Notes: generated from the sequence alone by a model not told the origin. Shown: positions 1-5,864, counted from the stretch's first letter. The stretch: 5,864 nt of DNA from Candidatus Bathyarchaeota archaeon (GCA_937877765.1 CALGBN010000047.1:1-5864), one strand, 5' to 3'. Numbers and translations: made by a program.

Positions 1-70
1 TTTTCAAGCAGAAGACGGCATACGAGATGTAGAGAGGTCTCGTGGGCTCGGAGATGTGTATAAGAGACAG
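1..70. other. Illumina/Nextera sequencing adapter (artefact)
   Basis: This is synthetic library sequence, not genome. Positions 5-28 match the Illumina P7 flow-cell oligo. Positions 29-36 (GTAGAGAG) are an i7 index that I recognise as Nextera N707. Positions 37-70 match the Nextera read-2 transposase adapter, ending in the 19-base Tn5 mosaic end AGATGTGTATAAGAGACAG at 52-70. The four bases 1-4 lie beyond the end of P7 and are the A-calls typical of reading past a fragment, seen here on the opposite strand. The genomic insert starts at 71. Translated on the plus strand the adapter gives the known artefact peptide MCIRDR. On the minus strand it adds a stop-free 23-residue tail (beginning LSLIHISEPTR) to the aminotransferase. 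The contig end should have been trimmed here. Confidence 0.98.
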
Positions 71-1036
71 ACTTACGGGGTTTCCGCCGAAAGTTGAGGC
101 GTGGCTTCCAGGAGTCCAGTCCTGTATCTCGGCTTTGCTAGCCATTACTCCCAGTGGTAGTCCTGCTGCGATTCCCTTGGCAGTGGTCACTATGTCTGGT
201 TTGACTCCAAAATGCTCGATGGCGAACCATTTTCCTGTTCTACCAACACCTGACTGCACCTCGTCTACCGCGAACAGTATTCCATACTCGTCTAGTAGCT
301 TCTTGAGTTTCTTGAAGTAACCCATTGGTGGCACAACGTAGCCGCCTTCTCCCTGTATAGGCTCGGCTAAGAGCATTGACACCTCTTCTGGGGCTACATA
401 CTTGTGGAATAAATATTCATCAATGTAGTCAACGCATGCATAACCACAGCTTGGACACTCTAGATTGAATGGACATCTGTAGCAGTATGGGTAGAAGATG
501 TGTTCAACTCCGGGGATAAGTGGGCTGAACTTACGCCTCTGATAGGGCTTGGATGCCGTAAGGCTAACCGCGCCCATGGTTCTACCGTGGAAACTGCCGA
601 TATAAGCTAGGTATCCTTGTCTTTCAGTATGCCAGCGGCTTGCCTTCATGGCTGCCTCTATGGCTTCTGCTCCACTGTTACCGTAGAAGATTTTCTTGTC
701 TCCCTCGATTGGAAGAATCTTGCTTAACTCTTCTCCGAGGTCAACATAGTCCTCATAGAAGAAGTCAGTGTAGCTGTAGTGAATGAACTTGTCAACTTGA
801 TCCTTGATGGCTTTCTTGAGCTTGGGGTGTCCATGCCCTACGCTACAGACTGCTAGCCCCGCATTCATGTCTATGAACTCGTTTCCATCAACATCCTTAA
901 CGATGTTTCCTTGTGCGCTCTCCACAACAAGCGGGTAAGCCCTTCCGAAACTCGGTGAAATAACAGCCTCGTCCCTTTCGACAACCTTTTTTGCCTTCGG
1001 TCCGGGCGGTGTAACCTTGATTTTTGGATACGTCAT
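71..1036 (-). CDS. Class III PLP-dependent aminotransferase, 3' end missing
   Basis: This encodes a pyridoxal-phosphate aminotransferase of the class III (4-aminobutyrate / acetylornithine / ornithine) family, presumably cytosolic. 322 residues are visible from the ATG; family members usually run to about 430-450, so roughly the last quarter is lost at the adapter junction. Family signatures appear in order: NSGAEA (120-125, phosphate cradle), FHGRT (149-153, aromatic stacking on PLP), EPIQGEGG (225-232), DEVQ (258-261, Asp binding the pyridine nitrogen), K287 in TTAKGIAAG (Schiff-base lysine) and STFGGNP (314-320, phosphate contact from the partner subunit). Five cysteines cluster at 185, 188, 194, 197 and 201. 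The ATG at 1036 has a GAAGGT ribosome-binding candidate at 1045-1050 with a 9-base spacer. The substrate cannot be read from sequence: archaeal relatives include GABA, ornithine and acetylornithine transaminases and amino-acid racemases. It lies 49 bases downstream of alba on the same strand. Confidence 0.93.
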
Positions 1037-1072
1037 CCTGTTTAACCTTCGCTTGAATGGTTGCGGCGTGGG

Positions 1073-1081
1073 TTTAAAAAA
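1073..1081 (-). promoter_or_regulatory. Candidate TATA box for the aminotransferase gene
   Basis: The minus strand reads TTTTTTAAA in the 49-base gap between alba and the aminotransferase. Its centre is about 41 bases upstream of the ATG at 1036. With normal archaeal TATA-to-start spacing of about 26-27 bases this predicts transcription from near 1050 and a leader of about 14 bases. That would place the GAAGGT ribosome-binding candidate at the extreme 5' end of the message. No convincing purine-rich BRE is visible upstream, so readthrough from alba is a real alternative. Confidence 0.4.
1076..1081 (-). terminator. Candidate oligo-T terminator after alba
   Basis: A run of six T on the minus strand begins five bases after the alba stop codon. 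Archaeal RNA polymerase commonly terminates at short oligo-T stretches without a hairpin, so this run could end the alba transcript. The same bases form part of the candidate TATA box for the next gene, and the sequence alone cannot separate the two roles. Confidence 0.3.
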
Positions 1082-1085
1082 CTGA

Positions 1086-1370
1086 TTAATTGGGAGAAAT
1101 TATAATCTCTATAGTAGATACATGCGCCTGATTGCCGTCTGTACGGGTTAATATATCGGTACCCGTTTCAGCGTGTACTACTTTTAAACCGGGTAAAAAG
1201 ACTCTACGAAGCAGTCCAACAGTATCTGCAGCCTTATTGATGTGTTTTCCACGCGCTCGAATTTTCACTGTTTCTGTGCCTTCATTGAACAATGTGAGGC
1301 ATGCTACGACGTAGTTCATTATCGGTTTGTTGCCCATGATTACTAGGTTCGGCTTTGGTTTTGTTGACAT
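1086..1370 (-). CDS. albA: Alba family DNA/RNA-binding chromatin protein
   Basis: Alba is a small basic dimeric protein that coats archaeal DNA and also binds RNA, shaping chromatin and RNA structure. The 94 residues are the normal family length. The Alba signature is clear: VIMGNKPIMNYVVACLT (10-26), ARGKHINKAADTV (39-51), RRVFLPG (55-61) and the final strand HVSTIEIII (83-91). K15, just before the conserved proline, aligns with Lys17 of Sulfolobus Alba. The position of the acetylated Lys16 there is Asn14 here. F58 aligns with the aromatic residue at the dimer-dimer interface of the Sulfolobus protein. The ATG at 1370 fits the usual N-terminus. It lies 49 bases after the Sec61-beta stop on the same strand. 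A weak TATA-like GAATATTC sits inside the end of the upstream gene near 1432-1439, so it may have its own start or be co-transcribed with secG. Confidence 0.96.
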   Translation of the reverse strand: MSTKPKPNLVIMGNKPIMNYVVACLTLFNEGTETVKIRARGKHINKAADTVGLLRRVFLPGLKVVHAETGTDILTRTDGNQAHVSTIEIIISPN

Positions 1371-1380
1371 TGAGTGGCAG

Positions 1381-1386
1381 TCTCCT
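1381..1386 (-). promoter_or_regulatory. Shine-Dalgarno candidate for alba
   Basis: The minus strand reads AGGAGA with a 10-base spacer to the alba ATG at 1370. This is complementary to the conserved archaeal 16S rRNA tail (CCUCC), although the spacing is slightly long. It is the best ribosome-binding match at any start in the window. It suggests alba is translated from a leadered or polycistronic message, unlike the upstream secG, which looks leaderless. Confidence 0.5.
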
Positions 1387-1419
1387 GTGATTTAGGGGAT
1401 ACGGCGCCATTCGAGTCTA

Positions 1420-1593
1420 TTAGATTGGGAAGAATATTCTCGCTGCTACTACTGTAACAATGAGTAATACTGCTGCTCCAACTACAAACTCTGGTGGTAT
1501 CTTTACGCCGTTGGTCTCGTCTTGGAAGAACCTCATCAAACCGGCGCTACTCTGGGGCATTCCTACACTCTGTTTCTTTTTCTTACTACTCAT
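1420..1593 (-). CDS. secG: Preprotein translocase subunit Sec61-beta / SecG
   Basis: This is the small accessory subunit of the SecY-SecE-Sec61-beta protein-conducting channel in the cytoplasmic membrane. From the ATG at 1593 it has 57 residues, the usual size for archaeal Sec61-beta. The N-terminus is cytosolic and lysine-rich (KKKK, 4-7). The family motif AGLMRFFQDETNGVKI spans 17-32, and a single hydrophobic helix at about 36-56 ends the protein, giving tail-anchored topology. A GTG at 1603-1605 would add four residues (V/M-R-T-T). I prefer the ATG because the promoter just upstream predicts transcription from about 1600, which would leave the GTG outside the message. It follows DP2 by 48 bases and precedes alba by 49, all on one strand. 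Confidence 0.95.
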   Translation of the reverse strand: MSSKKKKQSVGMPQSSAGLMRFFQDETNGVKIPPEFVVGAAVLLIVTVVAARIFFPI

Positions 1594-1621
1594 TGTTGTT
1601 CGCACAGACTACTCAGGAGTC

Positions 1622-1635
1622 AAATAATAACCTTT
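1622..1635 (-). promoter_or_regulatory. BRE/TATA promoter of secG
   Basis: The minus strand reads AAAGGTTATTATTT: a purine-rich BRE-like AAAGG followed by an A/T-only TATA box centred near 1626. It begins six bases after the DP2 stop codon. Archaeal spacing puts the transcription start near 1599-1600, leaving only 6-7 bases before the secG ATG at 1593, an essentially leaderless message. No Shine-Dalgarno sequence precedes that ATG, which fits. This is the best-formed promoter in the window. Confidence 0.62.
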
Positions 1636-1641
1636 CTTGAA

Positions 1642-4600
1642 CTAGTCTTTTGTTTTCGGCTTCATGAAATCGGTGAGGTTGAACTGGTTATGAGTCTCCT
1701 CGGGTTCTTCCTCCCAGAATAAAGAATCAATCTCCTCCTCCACGAGTCTTATCCTATCTTCATAGTATTCTCCGAGATCGTACTTATCGATCAGGTCTTT
1801 CGCGGGGGCGAGATATTTCTCAATACCGCCTTTATGTACGGTTTGAAGTATTGGTCCTCCACAGCGGTCACAGACTCCTTTCAATGGTGGGCGTCGATAT
1901 TTTTTGTTGCACTTGGTGCATCTGAATCCTTGTCGCGTGAATGCTCTTAGATTTCCAACGATGTCTTTCATGAAGTGGCTGTTCAGTATCTTGAGTCCGA
2001 CTATTTTTCCCTCTACCGCGCGCAGTTTCTTGGTGAGGTCTAGCTGGCTTTCAAGCTTGTCAATCATTGATGGAAGCTCGTTGTATGCTCCATGATGGCT
2101 TCCTAGATTGATATTAGTGCACTCATGGGTGTATTTTGTACCTGTATACTGCGCGGGGGTTCCAAGTCTTCCACCCAAGGTATCTACTAGTGGTCCGAAC
2201 TCGTTGGGTTTGGCACCCCGCATACTCATGTCGTAGAACTCAGGCGGATATCTATCGATGACGTCTACGTTGTGGCTTTCCTTGTCAACCTCTCCCGGGT
2301 TCAGGTTGGGGATAACGAATAACGGTGCGTCCATCAAGCCACCGCTCTGTTCAGGAAGATATGATCGACTGAAGTTTAGCAATGGATCAAGAACTAGCAT
2401 CACCGCATCCTCATCGCCATCACAGTTACGGCGTTTCGCTGCGTGCCAATACGGGTGGGCGTAGCAGTTTCGTACCGTTGTCCATCCTATGAGGCGTCCT
2501 ACTATTGCTGCACTTGTGTGAGGCGCCATTCCAAGTACTATTTCTCCTATGAGGTCGTCTCGTGTTTCTTTGTTGTAGACTGGGTCCATCTTGTAGAAGT
2601 CTCGTACCTCATCGTCGAGGAATTTTGTTACTTTGAGAAGGTAGTCTCCGCAGTCTTTTGGGAGAACAATGTCCTGTACTAAGAGTTCTAGCATTTGGTC
2701 TCCTTTGGTTAATGGATCACCGTTCATGTCGTAATTGTATCCGAGTTTTACGAGTTTCTCGACTGATGTGCCTACCTCTTTTGGTGTGAAATGCGTGAGC
2801 GGGATGTCTGTTAGATCGTATCTGAGGGTGCCGTCCTTGAAGACGCTGAGGTCGTAGCGTGCTCTGAGTATTCCTTTGGCTAGATGCTCTGGTATTCGTT
2901 GCTCGTTCATGAGGCGTTTTACGCATTTTATCTTGGGTGGGATCTGTCCATCAATATAACTACGTGCTTTTTCAAGTTCCTCACGAAGGTCAAGCTCAAC
3001 CCATGTATACGCCACTGTGTCTATGTTGCATCTTGGGCATGTCTCGGCATCTGTCTTGGTCTTACAACGTGGACACATACGCTGTATCACTGTCCGGCTT
3101 CCACAGTTACTGCAGATTGGCGTGGTTGCCTCGTATCCGCACTGTGGACACTGAAGGTTTACTAGTTCTACTTTGAGTTTGTCGCCTCTTTTCGGACGCG
3201 TGATGTCTCGTTGAGGTCCACCAGCGTTTCCCACAGGGAAGAGGCTGTGGATATATGGGTTCATTTTACGTTCTTTTGCTTTCTCTGGGCGACCCATTCT
3301 GGCTCCCACGTGAACGTATGCTTTTTCTCTTACTGTGAATCCAGCCCATGTGTTTACCTGTTCGAGTGGTTCTTCTTCCTCCGATTCAACATATCTGTGG
3401 TCAAGCGCTAGACATTTCTCTACGACTGGTTCAAGGGACTCTAAGTAGATTTTTCCCTTGGACACCTTGTGAGGAATTAGCAGGAGTTCAAGGGTGTTTT
3501 TCTCCTCTCTTGTTAATGATATTCCATTTTCTCTAGTGTCCCATTGTTCTGCGAGGCTGTTTCTCAGTGTCAGCAGTTCTTGGAGACTGACTTTTGACCA
3601 CTCAAACGTGTATCTTGGATGTATTGGTGTGTCGAGTTTTGCGATTTTGAGTGCTTCCTCTGGACTAGGAGGCTCCATTAGATTTTCCAGCAGCTGATTT
3701 ATTCTATCAATATGTATTCCAGTTAATTCTTCAACCGTTTTTTCGCCTACATCCTTGATGCTGTGGAGGAGATCAAATCTCCACTGGTCTTCATCGTATC
3801 CTGCTGGGCGAAGTGGTTGGTTGAATTGTATGAAGTCACCTGCGTTGAAGAGTATGTCTCCGTTGAAGAGTATGCGTTCAACTTGATCATATGTCTTCCA
3901 AGCTTGTTCCTCGTTCTCAACTCTGATTACTGTACCATTCTTTAGTCGTACAATGGGTGGTTCAATACTATCTACGGGACATACTGCGGCTGATTTACCC
4001 GGTAACTCTACTCTAAGCTGGAGCCCGGTGTTCATGAATTTGTTGAGTGTGATCATTGTAGCTGGATGAATACCACATGCTGCTAGCCCTGTTGTTCTTG
4101 CCCTTCCATATCTTAGTCTAAATCCGCCTTCTGCGTCTGGGAAACCAAATACTGGTCTTCCAACAATTATCTCTTCCATAAACTGGGCTGTGGGCTTCTT
4201 TTTCTCCCCGTTTTCCTCTGTTTTCTTCTGTCCCATCTTGTTGAGCCATTCCCATCCCTCAATTCCTATTTTTTCACAAATACCAATTAATTTGCGTGCG
4301 CGCCCAACCACGCCATCTACTACGACGATAAGTGCTCCACCCCTGAGCCTGTTGGTCTCTATTCCTGTTACATCTCTATAGTTAGAAACCTCATAAGGGT
4401 CTGTGCTAACACCTGTGGGCTCGACTGGTAGCGCCTTCATAGCGATCTCAAGGTCTTCATCAGTCACGTGGTACTGGAAACGTCGTACCGTCCGTTCATA
4501 GAGTCTGACTTCTTCAATGAACCTGTTAACAGTGTCCTCGCTGGGTTGCCATTTATCAAGGTTCAGTGCTCTACGCACTACATCTGCAATTACCAGTGTT

Positions 4601-5079
4601 AATGCTTGGGCGGTTCCGCCCGCGGGCCTGATGGGTCCAGCGAGATATACTGATAGGAATTGGGTTCGGTCTGGGTTTTGTTTGATTTTGATTTCTGGTA
4701 TTCCCTCAATGGGTGCTATTGTTACGCCTTCCGTCATTATGGCTAGGGCTGTTCTGATGGCTTGATCTGCGGCTTTTTGCTTCTCCATAACACCGAATCT
4801 GCCTAAGGCAATCTCTCGTGCTATCTTGAAACTCATCTCACGGCGGTCAAGATCAACAAGCTCCCTCATTCGTTCAGTGATACCTGGAGGTCCAATGAGT
4901 TTCTCGATTCTTTCAGCAATATCTCTAGTGATCTTAGCGTCTACCTCTAGGCTCGCATCCAGCCCTTTTGATCTTGCCTCTTCTGCCACCTTGTAGAGTT
5001 TATTCAGTTTGTTCTCTAGCTCTGTGAAGTATTCTTTGTAATGTGGAGGCATCTCAACGTCGATCAAGTTTGGGCTCAC
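1642..5079 (-). CDS. polC: DNA polymerase D large (catalytic) subunit DP2
   Basis: DP2 is the polymerizing subunit of the archaeal replicative DNA polymerase D; it pairs with the DP1 exonuclease subunit, which is not in this window. The protein has 1145 residues, within the family range without inteins. Visible landmarks: LAGPIRPAGGTAQA (146-159), GARMGRPEKAKERKM (592-606), GNAGGPQRDI (617-626), paired zinc ribbons (C644/C647/C656/C659 and C669/C672/C681/C684), the catalytic NCDGDED (885-891; N885, D887 and D889 match the metal-binding residues of Pyrococcus DP2), GTKYTHECTNINLG (1096 to 1109), a C-terminal zinc finger (C1054/C1057/C1070/C1073) of the type that contacts DP1, and a PCNA-binding box QFNLTDFM (1132-1139). 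A charged, probably disordered insert lies at 284-299. The start is GTG at 5079, with an in-frame TAG seven codons upstream. ATG at 5052 (residue 10) is an equally plausible start and matches the usual family N-terminus better. Archaeal polC is unrelated to bacterial PolC. Confidence 0.97.
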   Translation of the reverse strand: MSPNLIDVEMPPHYKEYFTELENKLNKLYKVAEEARSKGLDASLEVDAKITRDIAERIEKLIGPPGITERMRELVDLDRREMSFKIAREIALGRFGVMEKQKAADQAIRTALAIMTEGVTIAPIEGIPEIKIKQNPDRTQFLSVYLAGPIRPAGGTAQALTLVIADVVRRALNLDKWQPSEDTVNRFIEEVRLYERTVRRFQYHVTDEDLEIAMKALPVEPTGVSTDPYEVSNYRDVTGIETNRLRGGALIVVVDGVVGRARKLIGICEKIGIEGWEWLNKMGQKKTEENGEKKKPTAQFMEEIIVGRPVFGFPDAEGGFRLRYGRARTTGLAACGIHPATMITLNKFMNTGLQLRVELPGKSAAVCPVDSIEPPIVRLKNGTVIRVENEEQAWKTYDQVERILFNGDILFNAGDFIQFNQPLRPAGYDEDQWRFDLLHSIKDVGEKTVEELTGIHIDRINQLLENLMEPPSPEEALKIAKLDTPIHPRYTFEWSKVSLQELLTLRNSLAEQWDTRENGISLTREEKNTLELLLIPHKVSKGKIYLESLEPVVEKCLALDHRYVESEEEEPLEQVNTWAGFTVREKAYVHVGARMGRPEKAKERKMNPYIHSLFPVGNAGGPQRDITRPKRGDKLKVELVNLQCPQCGYEATTPICSNCGSRTVIQRMCPRCKTKTDAETCPRCNIDTVAYTWVELDLREELEKARSYIDGQIPPKIKCVKRLMNEQRIPEHLAKGILRARYDLSVFKDGTLRYDLTDIPLTHFTPKEVGTSVEKLVKLGYNYDMNGDPLTKGDQMLELLVQDIVLPKDCGDYLLKVTKFLDDEVRDFYKMDPVYNKETRDDLIGEIVLGMAPHTSAAIVGRLIGWTTVRNCYAHPYWHAAKRRNCDGDEDAVMLVLDPLLNFSRSYLPEQSGGLMDAPLFVIPNLNPGEVDKESHNVDVIDRYPPEFYDMSMRGAKPNEFGPLVDTLGGRLGTPAQYTGTKYTHECTNINLGSHHGAYNELPSMIDKLESQLDLTKKLRAVEGKIVGLKILNSHFMKDIVGNLRAFTRQGFRCTKCNKKYRRPPLKGVCDRCGGPILQTVHKGGIEKYLAPAKDLIDKYDLGEYYEDRIRLVEEEIDSLFWEEEPEETHNQFNLTDFMKPKTKD
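1663..1686 (-). other. PIP box (PCNA-interaction motif) of DP2
   Basis: These eight codons near the DP2 C-terminus encode QFNLTDFM (residues 1132-1139), followed by a basic tail (KPKTKD). It fits the consensus Q-x-x-hydrophobic-x-x-aromatic-aromatic except that the last position is Met. C-terminal PIP boxes in DP2 are known to tether PolD to the sliding clamp. Its place after an acidic stretch (EEEPEE) and at the extreme C-terminus fits a flexible clamp-binding tail. Confidence 0.8.
2407..2427 (-). other. Catalytic NCDGDED motif of DP2
   Basis: These seven codons encode residues 885-891, the loop of the double-psi beta-barrel core that binds the catalytic metal ions in PolD, a fold shared with multi-subunit RNA polymerases. 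N885, D887 and D889 correspond to the essential Asn and Asp residues of Pyrococcus DP2. In several euryarchaea this conserved site is interrupted by an intein; here it is continuous, from YWHAAKRR directly into NCDGDED and on to AVMLVLDPLLN. Confidence 0.9.
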
Positions 5080-5125
5080 CGGATTTCTAACTGAAACCTA
5101 GCGCTTTAGAGTATGCAGCTAAGGG

Positions 5126-5133
5126 CTTTAAAC
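5126..5133 (-). promoter_or_regulatory. Candidate TATA box for the DP2 gene
   Basis: The minus strand reads GTTTAAAG in the 82-base gap between the GGGP synthase gene and DP2. Its centre, near 5130, predicts transcription from about 5103: a leader of about 23 bases to the GTG at 5079, or about 50 to the ATG at 5052. A second A/T-rich element, CTCTAAAG at 5104-5111, would instead start transcription near 5079. There is no Shine-Dalgarno sequence at either start codon, so the sequence does not settle promoter or start. Confidence 0.35.
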
Positions 5134-5144
5134 TGTACCCTACT

Positions 5145-5161
5145 AAAAATTAGCTAGAAAA
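5145..5161 (-). terminator. Candidate oligo-T terminator after GGGP synthase
   Basis: Directly after the stop codon of the GGGP synthase gene the minus strand carries TTTT (5158-5161) and then TTTTT (5145-5149), separated by a short CTAG-containing spacer. Two closely spaced T-runs after a stop are typical of intrinsic archaeal termination. No stable hairpin is evident. Confidence 0.4.
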
Positions 5162-5864
5162 CTAGTTTGAGATAGCCTCCACTATCTCCCTGATACGTTT
5201 CTCGACCTCGGACTCTTCCTCTACCAAGGTTCCAGTTACGATAGCGCTTGCTCCAGCCATCTTAGCAGCCAATGCTGCCTTGGGGTTTCGGATTCCTCCA
5301 CCCACAATTACTGGTATATCTACGTATTTCACTACTGCACCTACCATTGTTGGTGGAATTGGCTCAGGTGCGCCGCTTCCAGCCTCAAGATAGACAAATC
5401 TCATGCCCAGGGTCTCGGCTGCGAGGCTGTATCCTACTGCGAGTTTGGGGTGTTTGAAGCTGATTGGGCGCGCATATCCTACGTATCCAGCTACACAGCC
5501 TTCTCCTGTGATAATATATCCCATTGGAATGGCTTCTAGTTTGTTTTGTTTTACTATTGGAGCTGATAACATTTGAGCGTCTATGAAGTAGTATGGGTTT
5601 TGGCTGTTGAGAAGTGACATAAACCAGACGGCATCAGCGTACTTGCTTACTCCCATGGGTCCATTTGGGAATAGAATAACCGGTATTTTTACCGCTTGTT
5701 TTATTTTTTGAATAGCTTCATCTAGGTCAGATTGAGATGCGAGGGTTGATCCACCGACCATTATAGCAGTTGTACCGCCTTTTTCGGCTTCTGCAGCTAT
5801 CTTGGCGCAGTCGTATCCTGATGATTTATCTGGATCAACTAATGTGAAGTGGATTGTTCCTTTC
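5162..5864 (-). CDS. Geranylgeranylglyceryl phosphate synthase, 5' end missing
   Basis: This enzyme joins geranylgeranyl diphosphate to sn-glycerol-1-phosphate, making the first ether bond of archaeal membrane lipids. 233 codons are visible and the frame stays open to the window edge, so the start lies outside; family length suggests roughly 10-20 residues are missing. The ATG at 5761 is internal, because the codons before it encode conserved family sequence. Counting from the first complete codon, HFTLVDPDK (5-13) carries the Mg-binding Asp region, TTAIMVGGSTL spans 31-41, YLEAGSGAP (158-166) and VGGGIRNP (187-194) form glycerol-phosphate-binding loops of the TIM barrel, and TGTLVE (210-215) closes it. 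The HFTL-DPDK style resembles GGGP synthases of methanogens and Thermoplasma more than bacterial PcrB. It lies 82 bases upstream of DP2 on the same strand. Confidence 0.95.
   Translation of the reverse strand, partial: KGTIHFTLVDPDKSSGYDCAKIAAEAEKGGTTAIMVGGSTLASQSDLDEAIQKIKQAVKIPVILFPNGPMGVSKYADAVWFMSLLNSQNPYYFIDAQMLSAPIVKQNKLEAIPMGYIITGEGCVAGYVGYARPISFKHPKLAVGYSLAAETLGMRFVYLEAGSGAPEPIPPTMVGAVVKYVDIPVIVGGGIRNPKAALAAKMAGASAIVTGTLVEEESEVEKRIREIVEAISN

Noticed and set aside
52..70. A Tn5 mosaic end, possible genuine transposon terminus
   Set aside because: It is joined to P7 and index sequence in exact library order, so it comes from tagmentation, not from a resident Tn5 element.
42..320. Plus-strand 92-codon open frame beginning in the adapter
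   Set aside because: It starts inside synthetic sequence and then runs antisense to conserved aminotransferase codons.
3021..3148. Cysteine-rich stretch in DP2 as a possible inserted or fused zinc protein
   Set aside because: Paired zinc ribbons at this place are normal for DP2, and the surrounding sequence continues the family pattern without a break.
1904..4765. Many 60-93 codon open frames on the plus strand, and a 69-codon minus-strand frame at 2717-2926
   Set aside because: All overlap strongly conserved DP2 codons in other frames and show no recognisable domain or start signal.
5272..5457. Plus-strand 61-codon open frame
   Set aside because: Antisense to the conserved GGGP synthase core; no independent evidence for it.
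5759..5761. ATG as the start of GGGP synthase
   Set aside because: The frame upstream encodes the conserved HFTLVDPDK segment, so this Met is internal and the real start is beyond the window.
1..5864. CRISPR arrays, tRNA/rRNA genes, insertion sequences, defence or novel mobile systems
   Set aside because: No repeated spacer pattern, RNA gene signature, transposase or genomic terminal inverted repeat was found; coding sequence of known housekeeping families fills nearly all of the window.

Overview
The window is the end of an archaeal contig, probably assembled from metagenomic or other Nextera-prepared shotgun data. It holds five genes, all on the minus strand, with intergenic gaps of about 26 to 82 bases. 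The archaeal assignment rests on four proteins together: the large subunit (DP2) of DNA polymerase D, the chromatin protein Alba, the Sec61-beta/SecG translocon subunit, and geranylgeranylglyceryl phosphate synthase, which makes the first ether bond of archaeal lipids. PolD argues against the classical Crenarchaeota (Sulfolobales, Thermoproteales, Desulfurococcales). It leaves Euryarchaeota and PolD-bearing TACK, Asgard or DPANN-type lineages open. The style of the short Sec61-beta and of the aminotransferase made me think of Bathyarchaeia-like lineages, but that is only an impression.

Layout in transcription order, from right to left. (1) A geranylgeranylglyceryl phosphate synthase gene, cut by the right edge so that its first codons are missing. 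(2) A gap with T-runs and candidate promoter elements, then the intact 1145-codon DP2 gene. It has its zinc ribbons, catalytic NCDGDED motif and C-terminal PCNA-binding box, and no intein at the catalytic site. (3) A clear BRE/TATA promoter immediately after DP2, driving a 57-residue Sec61-beta. (4) An alba gene of 94 residues. (5) A class III PLP-dependent aminotransferase whose 3' part is lost.

Positions 1-70 are not biological. They are the Illumina P7 sequence, an 8-base index and the Nextera transposase adapter, fused to the aminotransferase coding sequence. The contig end is untrimmed adapter read-through, and any protein predicted across that junction is artefactual.

Functionally this is core archaeal housekeeping: membrane lipid synthesis, replication, protein export, chromatin and one amino-acid-metabolism enzyme. 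No gene-free stretch exceeds 82 bases. I saw no RNA gene, CRISPR array, insertion sequence or genomic repeat, and no evidence of a new defence or mobile system. The points most worth a second look are the adapter artefact, a five-cysteine cluster in the aminotransferase, the loss of the acetylatable lysine position in Alba, and the GGGP synthase-DP2-Sec61-beta-Alba gene order.
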